NCBI RefSeq assembly: GCF_900099805.1
Contig: NZ_FNDR01000004.1
Coordinates: forward strand, 248,001 to 312,000
DNA length: 64,000 nucleotides
Source of the DNA: Variovorax sp. OV700
GTDB taxonomy: Bacteria > Pseudomonadota > Gammaproteobacteria > Burkholderiales > Burkholderiaceae_C
Direction: 5' to 3'
The notes below the pieces were generated by a model, which was not told where the DNA came from, searched no databases, and saw only the letters and a list, made by a program, of their open reading frames with translations. This document shows, one piece after another, positions 40,301 to 48,573 of this stretch; position 1 is the stretch's first letter, and the number at the start of each line of letters is the position of its first letter. Both the position numbers and the translations under genes were made by a program.

Positions 40301-41486
40301 CATCGACATCACGGACTTCACGCTCAAGGGCGGTGCCGGCAGCAACGTGCGCATCGCGGGCCAGAGCGGCAACCGCAGCACCGCGGCCAGCCAGGCCGCC
40401 GCCGATGGCGGCTCGCTCTCGGCCCGCGGCGACATCGGCTGGGGTGCGGCCGGCGCATCGGGCGCATCGGGCACCGGCATTCGCATGGCGCTACAGGCCG
40501 ATCTGCGCGCGCTGCGCGTGCTGGTGCGCACCGACCGCCAGGTCACGCTCTCGGGCAACCTGCAAGCCCGGCTCGACGGCGGCCAGTTCAACGTGCGCGG
40601 CAAGCTCAAGACCGACCGCGCCGTGATCATCCTGCCCGACGAAACCGCGCCGAGCCTGGGCACCGACGTGGTCGTGCGCTCTGTCGCCAAGGACCGCGAG
40701 GCGGCCGAGCAGGCGCAGCGCGACGCCGCGAGCAACGAAGCGCGAGCCGCCCGGCCGGAGACTGCCAAGCCGCCCGACATCGTGGTGAACTTCAACCTCG
40801 GGGACGACTTCGCGGTGCAAGGGCGCGGCATCACCACGCGGCTCGAGGGCGACCTCGAGATCCGGAGCACCAAGCTCAACGGGCCGCCGCGCATCACCGG
40901 CGAAGTCAAGACCGTGAAGGGCCAGTACCGCGCCTATGGCCAGCAGCTCGATGTGGAAACCGGCCTGGCCCGCTTCAACGGACCGTTCGACAATCCCGCG
41001 CTCGACATCCTCGCGATCCGGCCCAACATCTCGCAGCGCGCCGGTGTGCAGATCACGGGCACCGCGCAGTCGCCGCGCGTCAAGCTCTACTCCGAGCCCG
41101 CGCTGTCCGATGCCGAGACGCTGTCATGGGTGGTGCTGGGCCGCGCCTCGGCCACCAGCGGCGGCGAATCGGCGCTGTTGCAGCAAGCGGCCCTTGCGCT
41201 GATCGGTCACGTCAGCAAAGGCGGGAGCGGCGGCAGCCTGGCAAGCCGCTTCGGGCTCGACGAACTCGGCTTCAAGGGCCCCGGCAATGGCGGCGATCTG
41301 CGCGAGTCGGCCGTGACGCTCGGCAAGCGGCTGTCGAAGGATTTCTATCTGACCTACGAGCGCAGCGTGGGCGGCACCTTCGGCACGATCTTCATCTTCT
41401 ACGACCTGACGCAACGGCTCACGCTGCGCGGGCAGGCCGGGCAGACCAGCGGGCTCGACCTCATCTACACATTGAAGTACGACTGA
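37383..41486 (+). CDS. tamB: TamB-type inter-membrane translocation protein
   Basis: 1367 residues from ATG 37383. One N-terminal membrane anchor (LGWTIGGLLALVLVVGAGAWWWL) is followed by a very long AsmA/TamB-type beta-rich region and the C-terminal DUF490/TamB domain (about 1040-1367) ending LTLRGQAGQTSGLDLIYTLKYD (in part). The large upstream open frame is a shadow of tamA. Confidence 0.94.
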   Translation: MQTDAEPQPQEAAPRARRSRTRRALRALGWTIGGLLALVLVVGAGAWWWLGSNQSLAFALARVALYLPAGQSLESRDVTGSLRTGGRIGWLRWQSEKLAVEVHDADIGWQLGPLFQRKLQLGEVHAAQLLIERRGPPSDTPTEPLEQLALPIEVDLPFRIDEVRWAGPPALQANQLTGSYRYTAAHHQLEVKGVDIAEGHYSARVNLQGPAPMALDATLNGHVKAPLAEGRSIDVLAEAAIKGKLAGADARLQIAAELKPVEPDAEAPMEAKLQANVAPWLPQPVIDAKADLRNVDAAALWPGAPKTRLTGTVELQPDSPTGPAAWQASASIRNAVPGPWDKGALPVEEVQARVGFDGTNWTIPEAMLRAGGGRIEAQGRWSPVPAPWQVRANVRGVRAGLLHSELSGAPISGTATAQQREDTIGFDVALRAAGGAGSKAMPGFGLDRVLAQGQWKNQVLDLRTLRVQAEGASIEGKLQVRVAEQAASGKLDLALPGGSAQLEGRIAPAQGAGDIKARIDDADAAQRWIEGLPELSKVFAGKSAKGSARLDASWQGGWQTIQRRLENPAAPAQRGIAEPSLKASLGVPQLELHMPAVNGNGETAAATTVQLKDLRADLAGSLAEATLALQGEATTGTQKLTVDARASGGLAGPNHWRAALASLRLQAQDSARFGTAAAPWTLELGREVTATIKTSGSGAASRLDLEASAATATLRGPAPGTVRIEWQPLRFTRSGVAPNQAFRMQSKGKLQGLPMAWAEAFGASTTFNELGVSGDLMFDGDWDIDAGDTLRAHARLARQSGDIRVQAGEAALVTRITSRGTGTASERTMNSATAVGAVAPNTPAGLRQAELRLDAQGDAVRATLAWDSERAGKIDAELNTRMQQRANGWQWAADAPLAGNIKAALPNLGVWSMLAPPGWRIAGTLDADAALSGNRATPRWNGTLGADKLALRAPVEGLDLRDGRLRATLTGTRIDITDFTLKGGAGSNVRIAGQSGNRSTAASQAAADGGSLSARGDIGWGAAGASGASGTGIRMALQADLRALRVLVRTDRQVTLSGNLQARLDGGQFNVRGKLKTDRAVIILPDETAPSLGTDVVVRSVAKDREAAEQAQRDAASNEARAARPETAKPPDIVVNFNLGDDFAVQGRGITTRLEGDLEIRSTKLNGPPRITGEVKTVKGQYRAYGQQLDVETGLARFNGPFDNPALDILAIRPNISQRAGVQITGTAQSPRVKLYSEPALSDAETLSWVVLGRASATSGGESALLQQAALALIGHVSKGGSGGSLASRFGLDELGFKGPGNGGDLRESAVTLGKRLSKDFYLTYERSVGGTFGTIFIFYDLTQRLTLRGQAGQTSGLDLIYTLKYD

Positions 41487-41561
41487 AGTCCGGGTCTGCC
41501 GCCTTGACCGCGGTAATTCAGGGGATAAGAATCGTCGACGCCCTTCTAACAAGGAACGACG

Positions 41562-41864
41562 ATGCACGATGATGGAGACAAGGGCGAGTGTTCCCCACTG
41601 GACCGTCAGAAGTACGACCCGCCGGGCTACTCGCGAACCACGTTCTTGCGCAACGCACTGCAGTGCGTCATTGCGGCCATCGCAGCCGGTGCCGCGGCTG
41701 CCTCCATTCCCTACTGGGGAGGCGATGACTTTCCGCTGATGGGCCTGATCATCTACGTCGCCGGCATGGTGTTCGTCGCCATGCCGCTGTGCCTCTACTA
41801 CGAGTCGCTGCTCCAGTCGCACGAAGAGCGCGTGGAGCGTGCAAGGCACATGTTGGCCACCTGA
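41562..41864 (+). CDS. Small hypothetical membrane protein
   Basis: 100 residues with two hydrophobic segments (ALQCVIAAIAAGAAAASIPYW and LMGLIIYVAGMVFVAMPLCLY) and a charged tail. An AAGGAAC site is just upstream of the ATG. It converges on the LysR gene 18 bases away. No family recognised. Confidence 0.65.
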   Translation: MHDDGDKGECSPLDRQKYDPPGYSRTTFLRNALQCVIAAIAAGAAAASIPYWGGDDFPLMGLIIYVAGMVFVAMPLCLYYESLLQSHEERVERARHMLAT

Positions 41865-41882
41865 CAGCCAAACCCTGACACC

Positions 41883-42737
41883 CTAGGCGGCCGGCTTGGC
41901 CTTGACGACCTGCCTCAAGCCCTCGAGCGCAGGGTCCACGATGGCTGTGTCCGCGCCCACCGCATACACCGCGTAGGCCGGGTAGAGAAACTCCGGCGTG
42001 TCGGGCACGCGGCGCAGCCGGCCCGACTCGAGATGGCTGCGCACCACGTCGTGCCGAAAGTAGCCGGTGCCGCCCGCCGCCAGCAGGTACTCGCGGCCCA
42101 GCGGCCCCAGCCCGGCACTCACTGCGGCGTTCGAGAGCTCCGGATACGCAAGGCCATGCTGCGCCGCGAACTCGGGGCCCCAATCCACATACACGTAGTC
42201 CGCCGGCCGCGGCACGCGCGGGCGCTTCGCGGTGGTGACCATGACGAGCTTCTCTTCGATGAGCAATTCCACGCGCAGGCCGGGCCGCTGCTGCGGCGCG
42301 TAGGCAATGGCGATGTCGAGCACGCCCGAGGCCACCTTGTCGAGCAGGTCGTGCGGAAAGCCCACCTCGGTACGAATGGCCAGCTGCGGCGCAGCGGTGC
42401 GCATCCAGAGCAGCCATTGCAGCAGCAGCGGGTCCCACAAGCTGATCTCGCATCCGATGGCGAGTACCGCGCGGCTGCCGCTCGGCACCGCGACCTGATG
42501 GCGGGCGCGCTCCCACACCTGCACCAGCGTGGTGGCGTGCGGCAGAAATTGCTCGCCCGCGGCGGTCAGCACCGCACCCGCCTTGTTGCGCACGAAGAGC
42601 GGCCGGCCCAGCAGTTCTTCGAGCGTTCGCACGCGCGCGCTCACCGAGGTCTGCGTGACATGCAGCCGCTCTGCGGCACGCTGGAAGCTGCGCGTGTCCA
42701 CGATCTCTAAAAAGGTTCGGGCCAGGTTGATGTCCAT
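41883..42737 (-). CDS. LysR-type transcriptional regulator
   Basis: 284 residues from ATG 42737. N-terminal helix-turn-helix (ARTFLEIVDTRSFQRAAERLHVTQTSVSARVRTLE, quoted in part) and a substrate-binding domain. The effector is unknown. A TGCAA-N5-TTGCA site lies just upstream, probably for autoregulation, and the divergent gene encodes a 78-residue protein. Confidence 0.9.
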   Translation of the reverse strand: MDINLARTFLEIVDTRSFQRAAERLHVTQTSVSARVRTLEELLGRPLFVRNKAGAVLTAAGEQFLPHATTLVQVWERARHQVAVPSGSRAVLAIGCEISLWDPLLLQWLLWMRTAAPQLAIRTEVGFPHDLLDKVASGVLDIAIAYAPQQRPGLRVELLIEEKLVMVTTAKRPRVPRPADYVYVDWGPEFAAQHGLAYPELSNAAVSAGLGPLGREYLLAAGGTGYFRHDVVRSHLESGRLRRVPDTPEFLYPAYAVYAVGADTAIVDPALEGLRQVVKAKPAA

Positions 42738-42755
42738 GCCGCATCCGTTTTTGAA

Positions 42756-42770
42756 TGCAATATTTTTGCA
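42756..42770. promoter_or_regulatory. Candidate LysR binding site
   Basis: TGCAA-TATTT-TTGCA is a perfect inverted repeat with the T-N11-A form of LysR boxes, about 20 bases upstream of the LysR gene and in the gap shared with the divergent small gene. Confidence 0.55.
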
Positions 42771-42853
42771 CTCAACTGGCAATTAATATCGTTTTACTTG
42801 CTGCGAACGCAAGCCGAAGATGAAGGCATTCCATAGCAACCAGGAGTTGATCG

Positions 42854-43090
42854 ATGCCCACCCTTCGCCAGCCATTCCATGCCACCCCGTCAGAAAGCTT
42901 TGTGGATGCGTTCAAGGCGCTTGTCGACGAAGCCCTGATGCTCGCCGAGGCCCTGCTGAGCCCGAACAAGATCATCGGCGAGGTGGAGCAGATGCGTGCG
43001 TTGCAAGTGGCGGCGGACAACATCGAAGCCACCGATCCACTGCATGCCGAGGTGCTGCGCTCGCGCGCCGCGCGCGTCGGCCTGCGCTGA
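42854..43090 (+). CDS. 78-residue protein, paralogue of the one at 62189
   Basis: Small, Ala/Leu/Glu-rich helical protein of 78 residues with AGGAG 9 bases before the ATG. About 50 C-terminal residues match the protein at 62189-62425 closely: both have ALLSP, K-I/V-I-EVEQMRALQV, R/N-IEA-DPL and end in IGLR or VGLR. The family is unrecognised. It sits beside the oxalate antiporter gene (convergent), while the other copy sits beside tctC. Confidence 0.75.
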   Translation: MPTLRQPFHATPSESFVDAFKALVDEALMLAEALLSPNKIIGEVEQMRALQVAADNIEATDPLHAEVLRSRAARVGLR

Positions 43091-43125
43091 ATAGAGGCGA
43101 GCGGCGCTGCTGCTGCTGCTGCGAA

Positions 43126-44451
43126 CTACGAAGAAAGCCGGCTCTGTTCGATGTGCTTGCGCCGCATCGGGCGCAGGACGAACCACGCCATGAGCGCAGC
43201 GGCTGCATTGACCGCGCTGGCGGCAATGAACACGGCCTGCCAGCTTCCGGTGGCCGCGGCGAGCACGCTCGACAGCGGCACCAGCAAAGAGGCCGTGCCC
43301 TTGGCGGTGTAGAGCATGCCGGCGTTCGATGCCGCGTACTTGGAGCCGAAGGTGTCGGCGCAGGTCGATGGAAAGAGGCTGTAGATCTCGCCCCAGGCAA
43401 AGAACACGATGCCCGTGAGCACGACGAAGAGGATCGGGTTGTGGCCGTAGTGATAGAGCATCAGGATGCCCACCGATTCGAGTGCGAATGCGATGAACAT
43501 CGTCTGCTCGCGCCCGATCTTGTCGGACACCCAGCCGAAGAAGGGCCGCGTGAGCCCGTTGAGCACGCGGTCGATCGCGAGTGCAAAGGTCAGCGCCGGC
43601 AGCACCAGGCCCATGATGTTGACGGGCACGTCCATGATCTTGAAGTCCTGCGCAATCGGCGCGAGCTGGGCCGTGGCCATCAACCCGCCCGCGGCCACCA
43701 TCACGAACATCGCATACATCACCCAGAACACGGGCGAGCGCAGCACCTCCGAAGGCGCGTAGTCGCGCTGCGACTGCTGCACGTTGCGGCTGTTCGAACT
43801 CTTGGCATGGTCGGGCGCACGGGTCAGCGCCCAGGCCAACAGGAAGACGATCAGGCCCTGCCCGATGCCGAAGTAGAGAAACGCCGACTCGTAGCCGCTC
43901 GTCCTGATCATCGCGGAGATGGGGATGATCGTCAGCGCCGAGCCGGCGCCGAAGCCTGCGGCCGTCATGCCCGCGGCAAGGCCGCGCCGGTCGGGAAACC
44001 ACTTGAGCGCATTGCCCACGCAGGTGCCGTACACCGCGCCCGCGCCGATGCCGCCGATGGCCGCGGCAATGTAGAGCAGCGGCAGCGTGTTGGCCACCGA
44101 GTTGATCACCCAGCCCAGGCCGCAGAGGATGCCGCCCACCAGCACCACCGGCCGCGGGCCGAAGCGATCGACCAGGTAGCCTTCGATGGGCACGAGCCAC
44201 GTTTCGGTGAGCACGAAGATCGTGAAGGCCACCTGGATCGCGGCGCGGCTCCAGCCATGCTTCTCCGCGATCGGATTGACGAAGAGCGTCCAGCCGTATT
44301 GCAGGTTGGCGATCATCGCCATGCACACGATGCCGATCAGCAGCTGGCCCCATCGGTAGGCCTCCGATCGGGTCGCCGTGGCGCCGTGGGTTCCTGCGGG
44401 GGAATACATCGCCGGGTTGGAACCGGCGATCGTTGGCGTAGGCCGAGTCAT
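43126..44451 (-). CDS. oxlT: Oxalate/formate-type MFS antiporter
   Basis: 441 residues, 12 membrane segments. The stretch YGTCVGNALKWFPDRRGLAAG and the first-helix region LQYGWTLFVNPIAEKHGWS match OxlT-type exchangers, which bring in oxalate and release formate. The oxalate-degrading genes lie about 8-13 kb away in this window. A TTGAC-N4-GTCAA site lies 119-132 bases upstream of the start, shared with oxc and tctC. The specificity is inferred from family and context. Confidence 0.85.
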   Translation of the reverse strand: MTRPTPTIAGSNPAMYSPAGTHGATATRSEAYRWGQLLIGIVCMAMIANLQYGWTLFVNPIAEKHGWSRAAIQVAFTIFVLTETWLVPIEGYLVDRFGPRPVVLVGGILCGLGWVINSVANTLPLLYIAAAIGGIGAGAVYGTCVGNALKWFPDRRGLAAGMTAAGFGAGSALTIIPISAMIRTSGYESAFLYFGIGQGLIVFLLAWALTRAPDHAKSSNSRNVQQSQRDYAPSEVLRSPVFWVMYAMFVMVAAGGLMATAQLAPIAQDFKIMDVPVNIMGLVLPALTFALAIDRVLNGLTRPFFGWVSDKIGREQTMFIAFALESVGILMLYHYGHNPILFVVLTGIVFFAWGEIYSLFPSTCADTFGSKYAASNAGMLYTAKGTASLLVPLSSVLAAATGSWQAVFIAASAVNAAAALMAWFVLRPMRRKHIEQSRLSS

Positions 44452-44569
44452 GGGTGTTCCTTTGTCTTCATGTTGTGTTTAGGTCCGACGAAGTCGGTCG
44501 CTGGTCCGGTCTGTCGAATGACCGGTATCCGCGCGAGAACGACTGTCGGACGGAGTGCCCCAAAAGCTC

Positions 44570-44583
44570 TTGACCGCAGTCAA
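44570..44583. promoter_or_regulatory. FNR-like operator upstream of oxlT
   Basis: TTGAC-CGCA-GTCAA, a perfect palindrome with the geometry of an FNR box (TTGAT-N4-ATCAA). It is centred about 125 bases upstream of the oxlT start. The same form occurs at 57093-57106 and 61967-61980. Confidence 0.7.
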
Positions 44584-44754
44584 GTTCCCGACAACCTCGA
44601 GCCCTCGATGACGCGTGATTTCTCGAGCGAGAAACCCAGGTGCGGCATGTGTCGATTCGTGTCTTTCGAAGTCGCCGAAACACGCGCGGACGAGAACGGG
44701 TTTCGACGTGTCCGCCGACAGGTCTGCGCAGTGACAACGCACGGCAAAAGGGGT

Positions 44755-44783
44755 TTGCCTGAGTTAGGGGTAAACCCTATAAT
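44755..44783 (+). promoter_or_regulatory. Promoter with GGGTAAACCC element for the 52-residue gene
   Basis: TTGCCT (44755-44760) and TATAAT (44778-44783) with a 17-base spacer form a near-ideal sigma-70 promoter. GGGTAAACCC (44768-44777) abuts the -10 box, where a bound protein would block or alter initiation. The same element abuts TAAAAT at 62131-62146. Confidence 0.75.
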
Positions 44784-44816
44784 TGCCCTCAGTCATCTCA
44801 ACTTTCGGAGCGCTCC

Positions 44817-44975
44817 ATGAACAACACCGCAGTGAATTCCAACGCACTCAAGAACACCGCTTCGCTGGGCAGCAACGAGACCCTGCGCAGCCTCATCGCC
44901 GCCATGCCCATCGTGATCTTCGCGAAGGCCGCGCGCGCCGCGCTGAAGCGCTCTGCTGGCGCACGCGCACGCTGA
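44817..44975 (+). CDS. 52-residue small protein
   Basis: Begins MNNTAVNSNALKNTASLGSN, then a hydrophobic/amphipathic stretch (LRSLIAAMPIVIFAKAARAA) and a basic tail ending RARAR-like (SAGARAR). A strong promoter and a downstream hairpin frame it, which supports a real gene. No family recognised. It could be a small membrane-associated protein. Confidence 0.6.
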   Translation: MNNTAVNSNALKNTASLGSNETLRSLIAAMPIVIFAKAARAALKRSAGARAR

Positions 44976-44998
44976 TCGCGCGGGGTTCGCCCCCTGTT

Positions 44999-45035
44999 GG
45001 GGAGGTGCGCAAGGCACCTCTCCCTGTTCAGTTTT
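44999..45035 (+). terminator. Terminator after the 52-residue gene
   Basis: GGGGAGGTGC, a short loop and GGCACCTCTCCC form a strong stem; GTTTTTC follows shortly after. It lies between the small gene and the convergent LysR gene. Confidence 0.7.
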
Positions 45036-45965
45036 TCAAGCCGGGGAGTCGAAGGGCACGATCTGCGAAATGAGCGCCGGCCCGTCGGCGAGCAGAAAGT
45101 CCTTGAAGGCCTGCGCCACCGGCGGCAGCCGCTTGTTGCGGCGGTGCACCACGTACCAGTTGAGCATCAGCGGAAAGCCTTCCACGTCGAGCACGCGCAG
45201 GCTGCCGGCGCGGGTTTCCTGGCTGATGGTGTGCGCCGACACGAAGCTCACCCCCATGCCTGCGATCACCGCCTGTTTGATGGTTTCGGTGCTGCGGATC
45301 TCCATGGCGATGTTGATGCCGCTGAGGTCGCCGCCAAAGCCCTCTTCCATCGAATGCCAGGTGTCCGAGGCCTTCTCGCGCACCACGAAGGGCTCGCGCA
45401 TCAGCCGCTTCAACGGGATTCTGGGCACGCCCACCAGCGGATGGTTGGGCGCCGCGACGATCACATAGGGATGCGGCGCAAACGGCTGGTTGATGGTGTC
45501 CAGGTCGGTCGGCGGGCGCACCATGATTGCCAGGTCGGTGAGGTTCTCCGCGATGTGCGTCATGAGCCCTTCGCGGTTGTGCACCGTGAAGTTCAAGGTC
45601 ACGCCGCGGTGCCGGCTCGCAAACTCCACGAGGAGGCGCGGAAAGAAATAATCGCCCGCGCTGATCACACCCACGTTGAGCTTGCCGCCCGAGACGCCGT
45701 TGAATTGCAACATCGCATTCTCGGCCGCCTCGAACTGCTGGATGATGGCGCGGCTGATCTGCAGCAGTTCGGTGCCCGCCGGCGTCAGGTAGATTTTCTT
45801 TCCGAACTGTTCGAACAGCGCATTGCCCGCGTGCTCTTCGAGCTTGCGCACCTGCGTGGACACGGCCGGCTGCGTCAGGTGAAGCTCTTCCGCCGCGCGC
45901 GAGAAGCTCAGCAAACGCGCCACCGCTTCGAAGACTTTCAACTGGCGCAGGGTCGCGTGCTTCAT
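45036..45965 (-). CDS. LysR-type regulator (CbbR-like)
   Basis: 309 residues from ATG 45965. The N-terminus MKHATLRQLKVFEAVARLLS and the effector-domain phrase GVISAGDYFFPRLL are typical of the CbbR-like LysR branch. It is the last gene after pyruvate kinase in the same direction. It may control carbon assimilation in the oxalate cluster; this is inferred from position only. Confidence 0.88.
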   Translation of the reverse strand: MKHATLRQLKVFEAVARLLSFSRAAEELHLTQPAVSTQVRKLEEHAGNALFEQFGKKIYLTPAGTELLQISRAIIQQFEAAENAMLQFNGVSGGKLNVGVISAGDYFFPRLLVEFASRHRGVTLNFTVHNREGLMTHIAENLTDLAIMVRPPTDLDTINQPFAPHPYVIVAAPNHPLVGVPRIPLKRLMREPFVVREKASDTWHSMEEGFGGDLSGINIAMEIRSTETIKQAVIAGMGVSFVSAHTISQETRAGSLRVLDVEGFPLMLNWYVVHRRNKRLPPVAQAFKDFLLADGPALISQIVPFDSPA

Positions 45966-46036
45966 TCGGAAAAAGGTGGTCGCTGCTTCGATCGGACGGG
46001 CATGGTACTGCGCGCCACGCCCCGTGCGAATGCGGC

Positions 46037-47464
46037 CTAGGGTATCCGCGCGACGTGCAGCAGGTTCGTCGTTCCCGAAAGCCCGAACGGCAGGCCAGCT
46101 ACCACCACCACGTCGTTGCCCGTGTTCGCGAAGCCTTCGGTGCACGCGATGCGGCAGGCGCACTCGATCATCTCGGCCACGTCGTGAACGTCATCGACCA
46201 GCACCGCATGCACGCCCCACACCATTGCCATGCGGCGCGCGGTGGCCACATCGGGCGTGAGGCTCAGGATGGGCACGGCCGGCCGCTCGCGGGCGGCTCG
46301 CAGGCTGGTGAAGCCCGACGAGGTGTAGGTGACGGTGGCGGCAGGCGCCAGCAGCGCGGCCACCTGGCGCATCGAAGCGCACACGGCATCGGCGGTGGTC
46401 GACAGCGACGCCTCGTGCGTGGCGTCGATACCGATCCGGTACGACGCATCGGCTTCCACGCGCGAGATGATGCGGTCCATCATGGCGACCGCCTCGAGCG
46501 GGTATTTGCCGGAGGCCGATTCGGCGGAGAGCATCACCGCGTCCACGCCGTCGTAGATGGCGGTTGCAACGTCGGACACTTCGGCGCGCGTGGGCACGGG
46601 CGCGGCAATCATCGATTCGAGCATCTGCGTGGCCACCACCACCGGCTTGCCGCGCTTGCGGCAGGCGCGCACGATGAGGCGCTGCAGTTCGGGCACGCGC
46701 TCGGGCGGCAGCTCCACGCCGAGGTCGCCGCGCGCCACCATGACGCCGTCGCACAGATCGACGATCGCATCGAGGTGGTCGATGGCCGCGGGCTTCTCGA
46801 GCTTGGCCATGATCCATGCGCGCGTACCGATGATGGCGCGCGCCTCCTCGATGTCTTCGGGGCGCTGCACGAAAGAGAGCGCCACCCAATCCACGCCCAT
46901 GGCCAGGCCGCAGGCCAGGTCGTCGAGGTCCTTGGGGGTCAGCGGCGAGATCGGCAGCAGCACGCTCGGCACGTTGACGCCCTTGCGGTCGGAGATCGGG
47001 CCGCCGACCAGCACCGTGGTCTCGGCAAAGTCGGCGCCGTGGCTGTCCACGCGCAGCCGCAGCTTGCCGTCGTCGAGCAGCAGCTCGGTGCCGATCTCCA
47101 GCGCCGCGAAAATCTCGGGATGCAGCAGCGGGGCGCGGCGCGCATTGCCGCTCGCCTTGTCCATGTCGAGGCGGAAGCGCGATCCCGCATCGAGCTGCGC
47201 GCGTCCGCCTTCGAAAGTGCCGAGCCGCAGCTTGGGGCCTTGCAGATCGAGCAGCACGCCGATGGGCCGGCCGAACTCTTTCTCGAGCCGCCGGATCGTG
47301 TCGAGCCGGCGTGCATGGTCGTGCTGCGTGCCGTGGCTGAAGTTGAGCCGGAACACATCCACACCGCGCTCGAACAAGGCACGAATGGCCGGCTCGTCGG
47401 TGGTGGCTGGGCCCAGCGTGGCCACGATCTTCGCGCTGCGTGTACGTCGCATCATCCGTTCCAT
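46037..47464 (-). CDS. pyk: Pyruvate kinase
   Basis: Converts phosphoenolpyruvate and ADP to pyruvate and ATP. 475 residues with RSAKIVATLGPA near the start, FRLNFSHG, the signature IMAKLEKPAAIDHLDAI (active-site Lys) and MVARGDLGVELPPE. ATG 47464 is first; ATG 47452 gives MRRTRSAK and is also plausible. It lies 54 bases after the PanE-family gene. In an oxalate or glyoxylate assimilation route the carbon reaches 2-phosphoglycerate and then pyruvate, which would explain a pyk copy here. Confidence 0.95.
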   Translation of the reverse strand: MERMMRRTRSAKIVATLGPATTDEPAIRALFERGVDVFRLNFSHGTQHDHARRLDTIRRLEKEFGRPIGVLLDLQGPKLRLGTFEGGRAQLDAGSRFRLDMDKASGNARRAPLLHPEIFAALEIGTELLLDDGKLRLRVDSHGADFAETTVLVGGPISDRKGVNVPSVLLPISPLTPKDLDDLACGLAMGVDWVALSFVQRPEDIEEARAIIGTRAWIMAKLEKPAAIDHLDAIVDLCDGVMVARGDLGVELPPERVPELQRLIVRACRKRGKPVVVATQMLESMIAAPVPTRAEVSDVATAIYDGVDAVMLSAESASGKYPLEAVAMMDRIISRVEADASYRIGIDATHEASLSTTADAVCASMRQVAALLAPAATVTYTSSGFTSLRAARERPAVPILSLTPDVATARRMAMVWGVHAVLVDDVHDVAEMIECACRIACTEGFANTGNDVVVVAGLPFGLSGTTNLLHVARIP

Positions 47465-47518
47465 TTCATCGATCGATCACTGCGCGCACGCGGCGCAGAA
47501 TGCGCAGCCTGAAAAGAG

Positions 47519-48532
47519 CTAGCTCGCCATCTCGTGAAGGCAGACCCGGCCGCGCTGTTCTTCCATCGTACGCGCCAGCAGCTTGACGAGCGAATACACG
47601 GTGTCGATGTGCGGCGTCGGGGTCTCGGTGAGCCGGGCCAACTCGACGACCGCACCCACCAGCGCGTCGATCTCCGGTGCGCGGCCGGCTTCGACGTCCT
47701 GCAGCATCGAGGTCTTGTGCTTGCCGACCTTTTCAGCGCCCGCAATGCGCTTGTCGAGCGTCACGCGAAACTCGATGCCCAGCTTGTGCGCCACCGCCTG
47801 CGCCTCGCGCATCATCGCCGCGGCCAGCTCGCGCGAGGGCGGGTATTGGCAGATGTCGACCAGCGTCGAGTGGGAGAGGCTGCTGATCGGGTTGAAGGTC
47901 AGGTTGCCCCACAGCTTGAGCCATATCTCGGCACGGATGTTGTCGAGCACCGGCGCCTTGAAGCCCGCAGCGCTCAAGCAGGCCGAGACGCGGTTCACGC
48001 GCTCACTCGAAGAGCCGTCGAGCTCGCCGACCGGGAAGCGGTCGCCCTCGATGTGCTTGACCACGCCGGGCGCGATCAATTCGGAGGCGGGGTACACCAC
48101 GCAGCCGATGACGCGCTCGGCCGGAATCTTGGACGCCACCAGGCCCGTGGGATCGACGCTGCGCACCGGCGTGCCCGCCAGCGCGCCGCCATGATTGTGG
48201 AAGTACCAGAACGGGATGCCGTTCTGCATCGTCACCACCACCGTCTCGGGACCGAACAGCTTCGGTACGTCGTTGGCTACGGCCTCGACCTGGTGCGCCT
48301 TCATCGCGAGGATGACGATGTCCTGCGGCCCCGCCTGGTCGTAGCGGTCGGTGGCCTTGACGTTCCGCGCCACCTGTTCGGCCCCATCCGCACCGATGAG
48401 CTTGAAGCCGTTGGTGGCAATGGCGTCGAGATTTTTCCCGCGCACGATGAACGTCACATCCTCGCCGGCCAGGGCGAGCTTGGCGCCCACCAGGCCGCCG
48501 ATGGCGCCCGCTCCGATGACTGCTATCTTCAT
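47519..48532 (-). CDS. PanE/ApbA-family reductase, candidate oxalyl-CoA reductase
   Basis: 337 residues from ATG 48532. Rossmann motif GAGAIGGLVGAKLALAG at the N-terminus and the C-terminal ketopantoate-reductase domain with EIWLKLWGNLTFNPISSL containing the conserved catalytic-type Lys. Such proteins are usually annotated 2-dehydropantoate 2-reductase. In Methylobacterium extorquens a paralogue called panE2 was reported as oxalyl-CoA reductase (to glyoxylate). Placement in an oxalate cluster beside pyk makes that role likely here, but it is inference. Confidence 0.85.
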   Translation of the reverse strand: MKIAVIGAGAIGGLVGAKLALAGEDVTFIVRGKNLDAIATNGFKLIGADGAEQVARNVKATDRYDQAGPQDIVILAMKAHQVEAVANDVPKLFGPETVVVTMQNGIPFWYFHNHGGALAGTPVRSVDPTGLVASKIPAERVIGCVVYPASELIAPGVVKHIEGDRFPVGELDGSSSERVNRVSACLSAAGFKAPVLDNIRAEIWLKLWGNLTFNPISSLSHSTLVDICQYPPSRELAAAMMREAQAVAHKLGIEFRVTLDKRIAGAEKVGKHKTSMLQDVEAGRAPEIDALVGAVVELARLTETPTPHIDTVYSLVKLLARTMEEQRGRVCLHEMAS

Positions 48533-48573
48533 GTCGATCCCCAAGGTTGTTGAATCTTTTCGCGCGGGCGAGC

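Larger units (their letters stand above)
44452..44816. promoter_or_regulatory. Control region between oxlT and the 52-residue gene
   Basis: No gene is supported in this 365-base stretch. It holds the FNR-like site at 44570-44583 on the oxlT side and a full promoter for the small gene at 44755-44783. The middle part is featureless. Confidence 0.6.

Noticed and set aside
41503-41518. Another TTGAC-like site (TTGACCGCGGTAAT)
   Set aside because: Only one half matches; the other is GTAAT. It follows tamB and no oxalate gene starts there.
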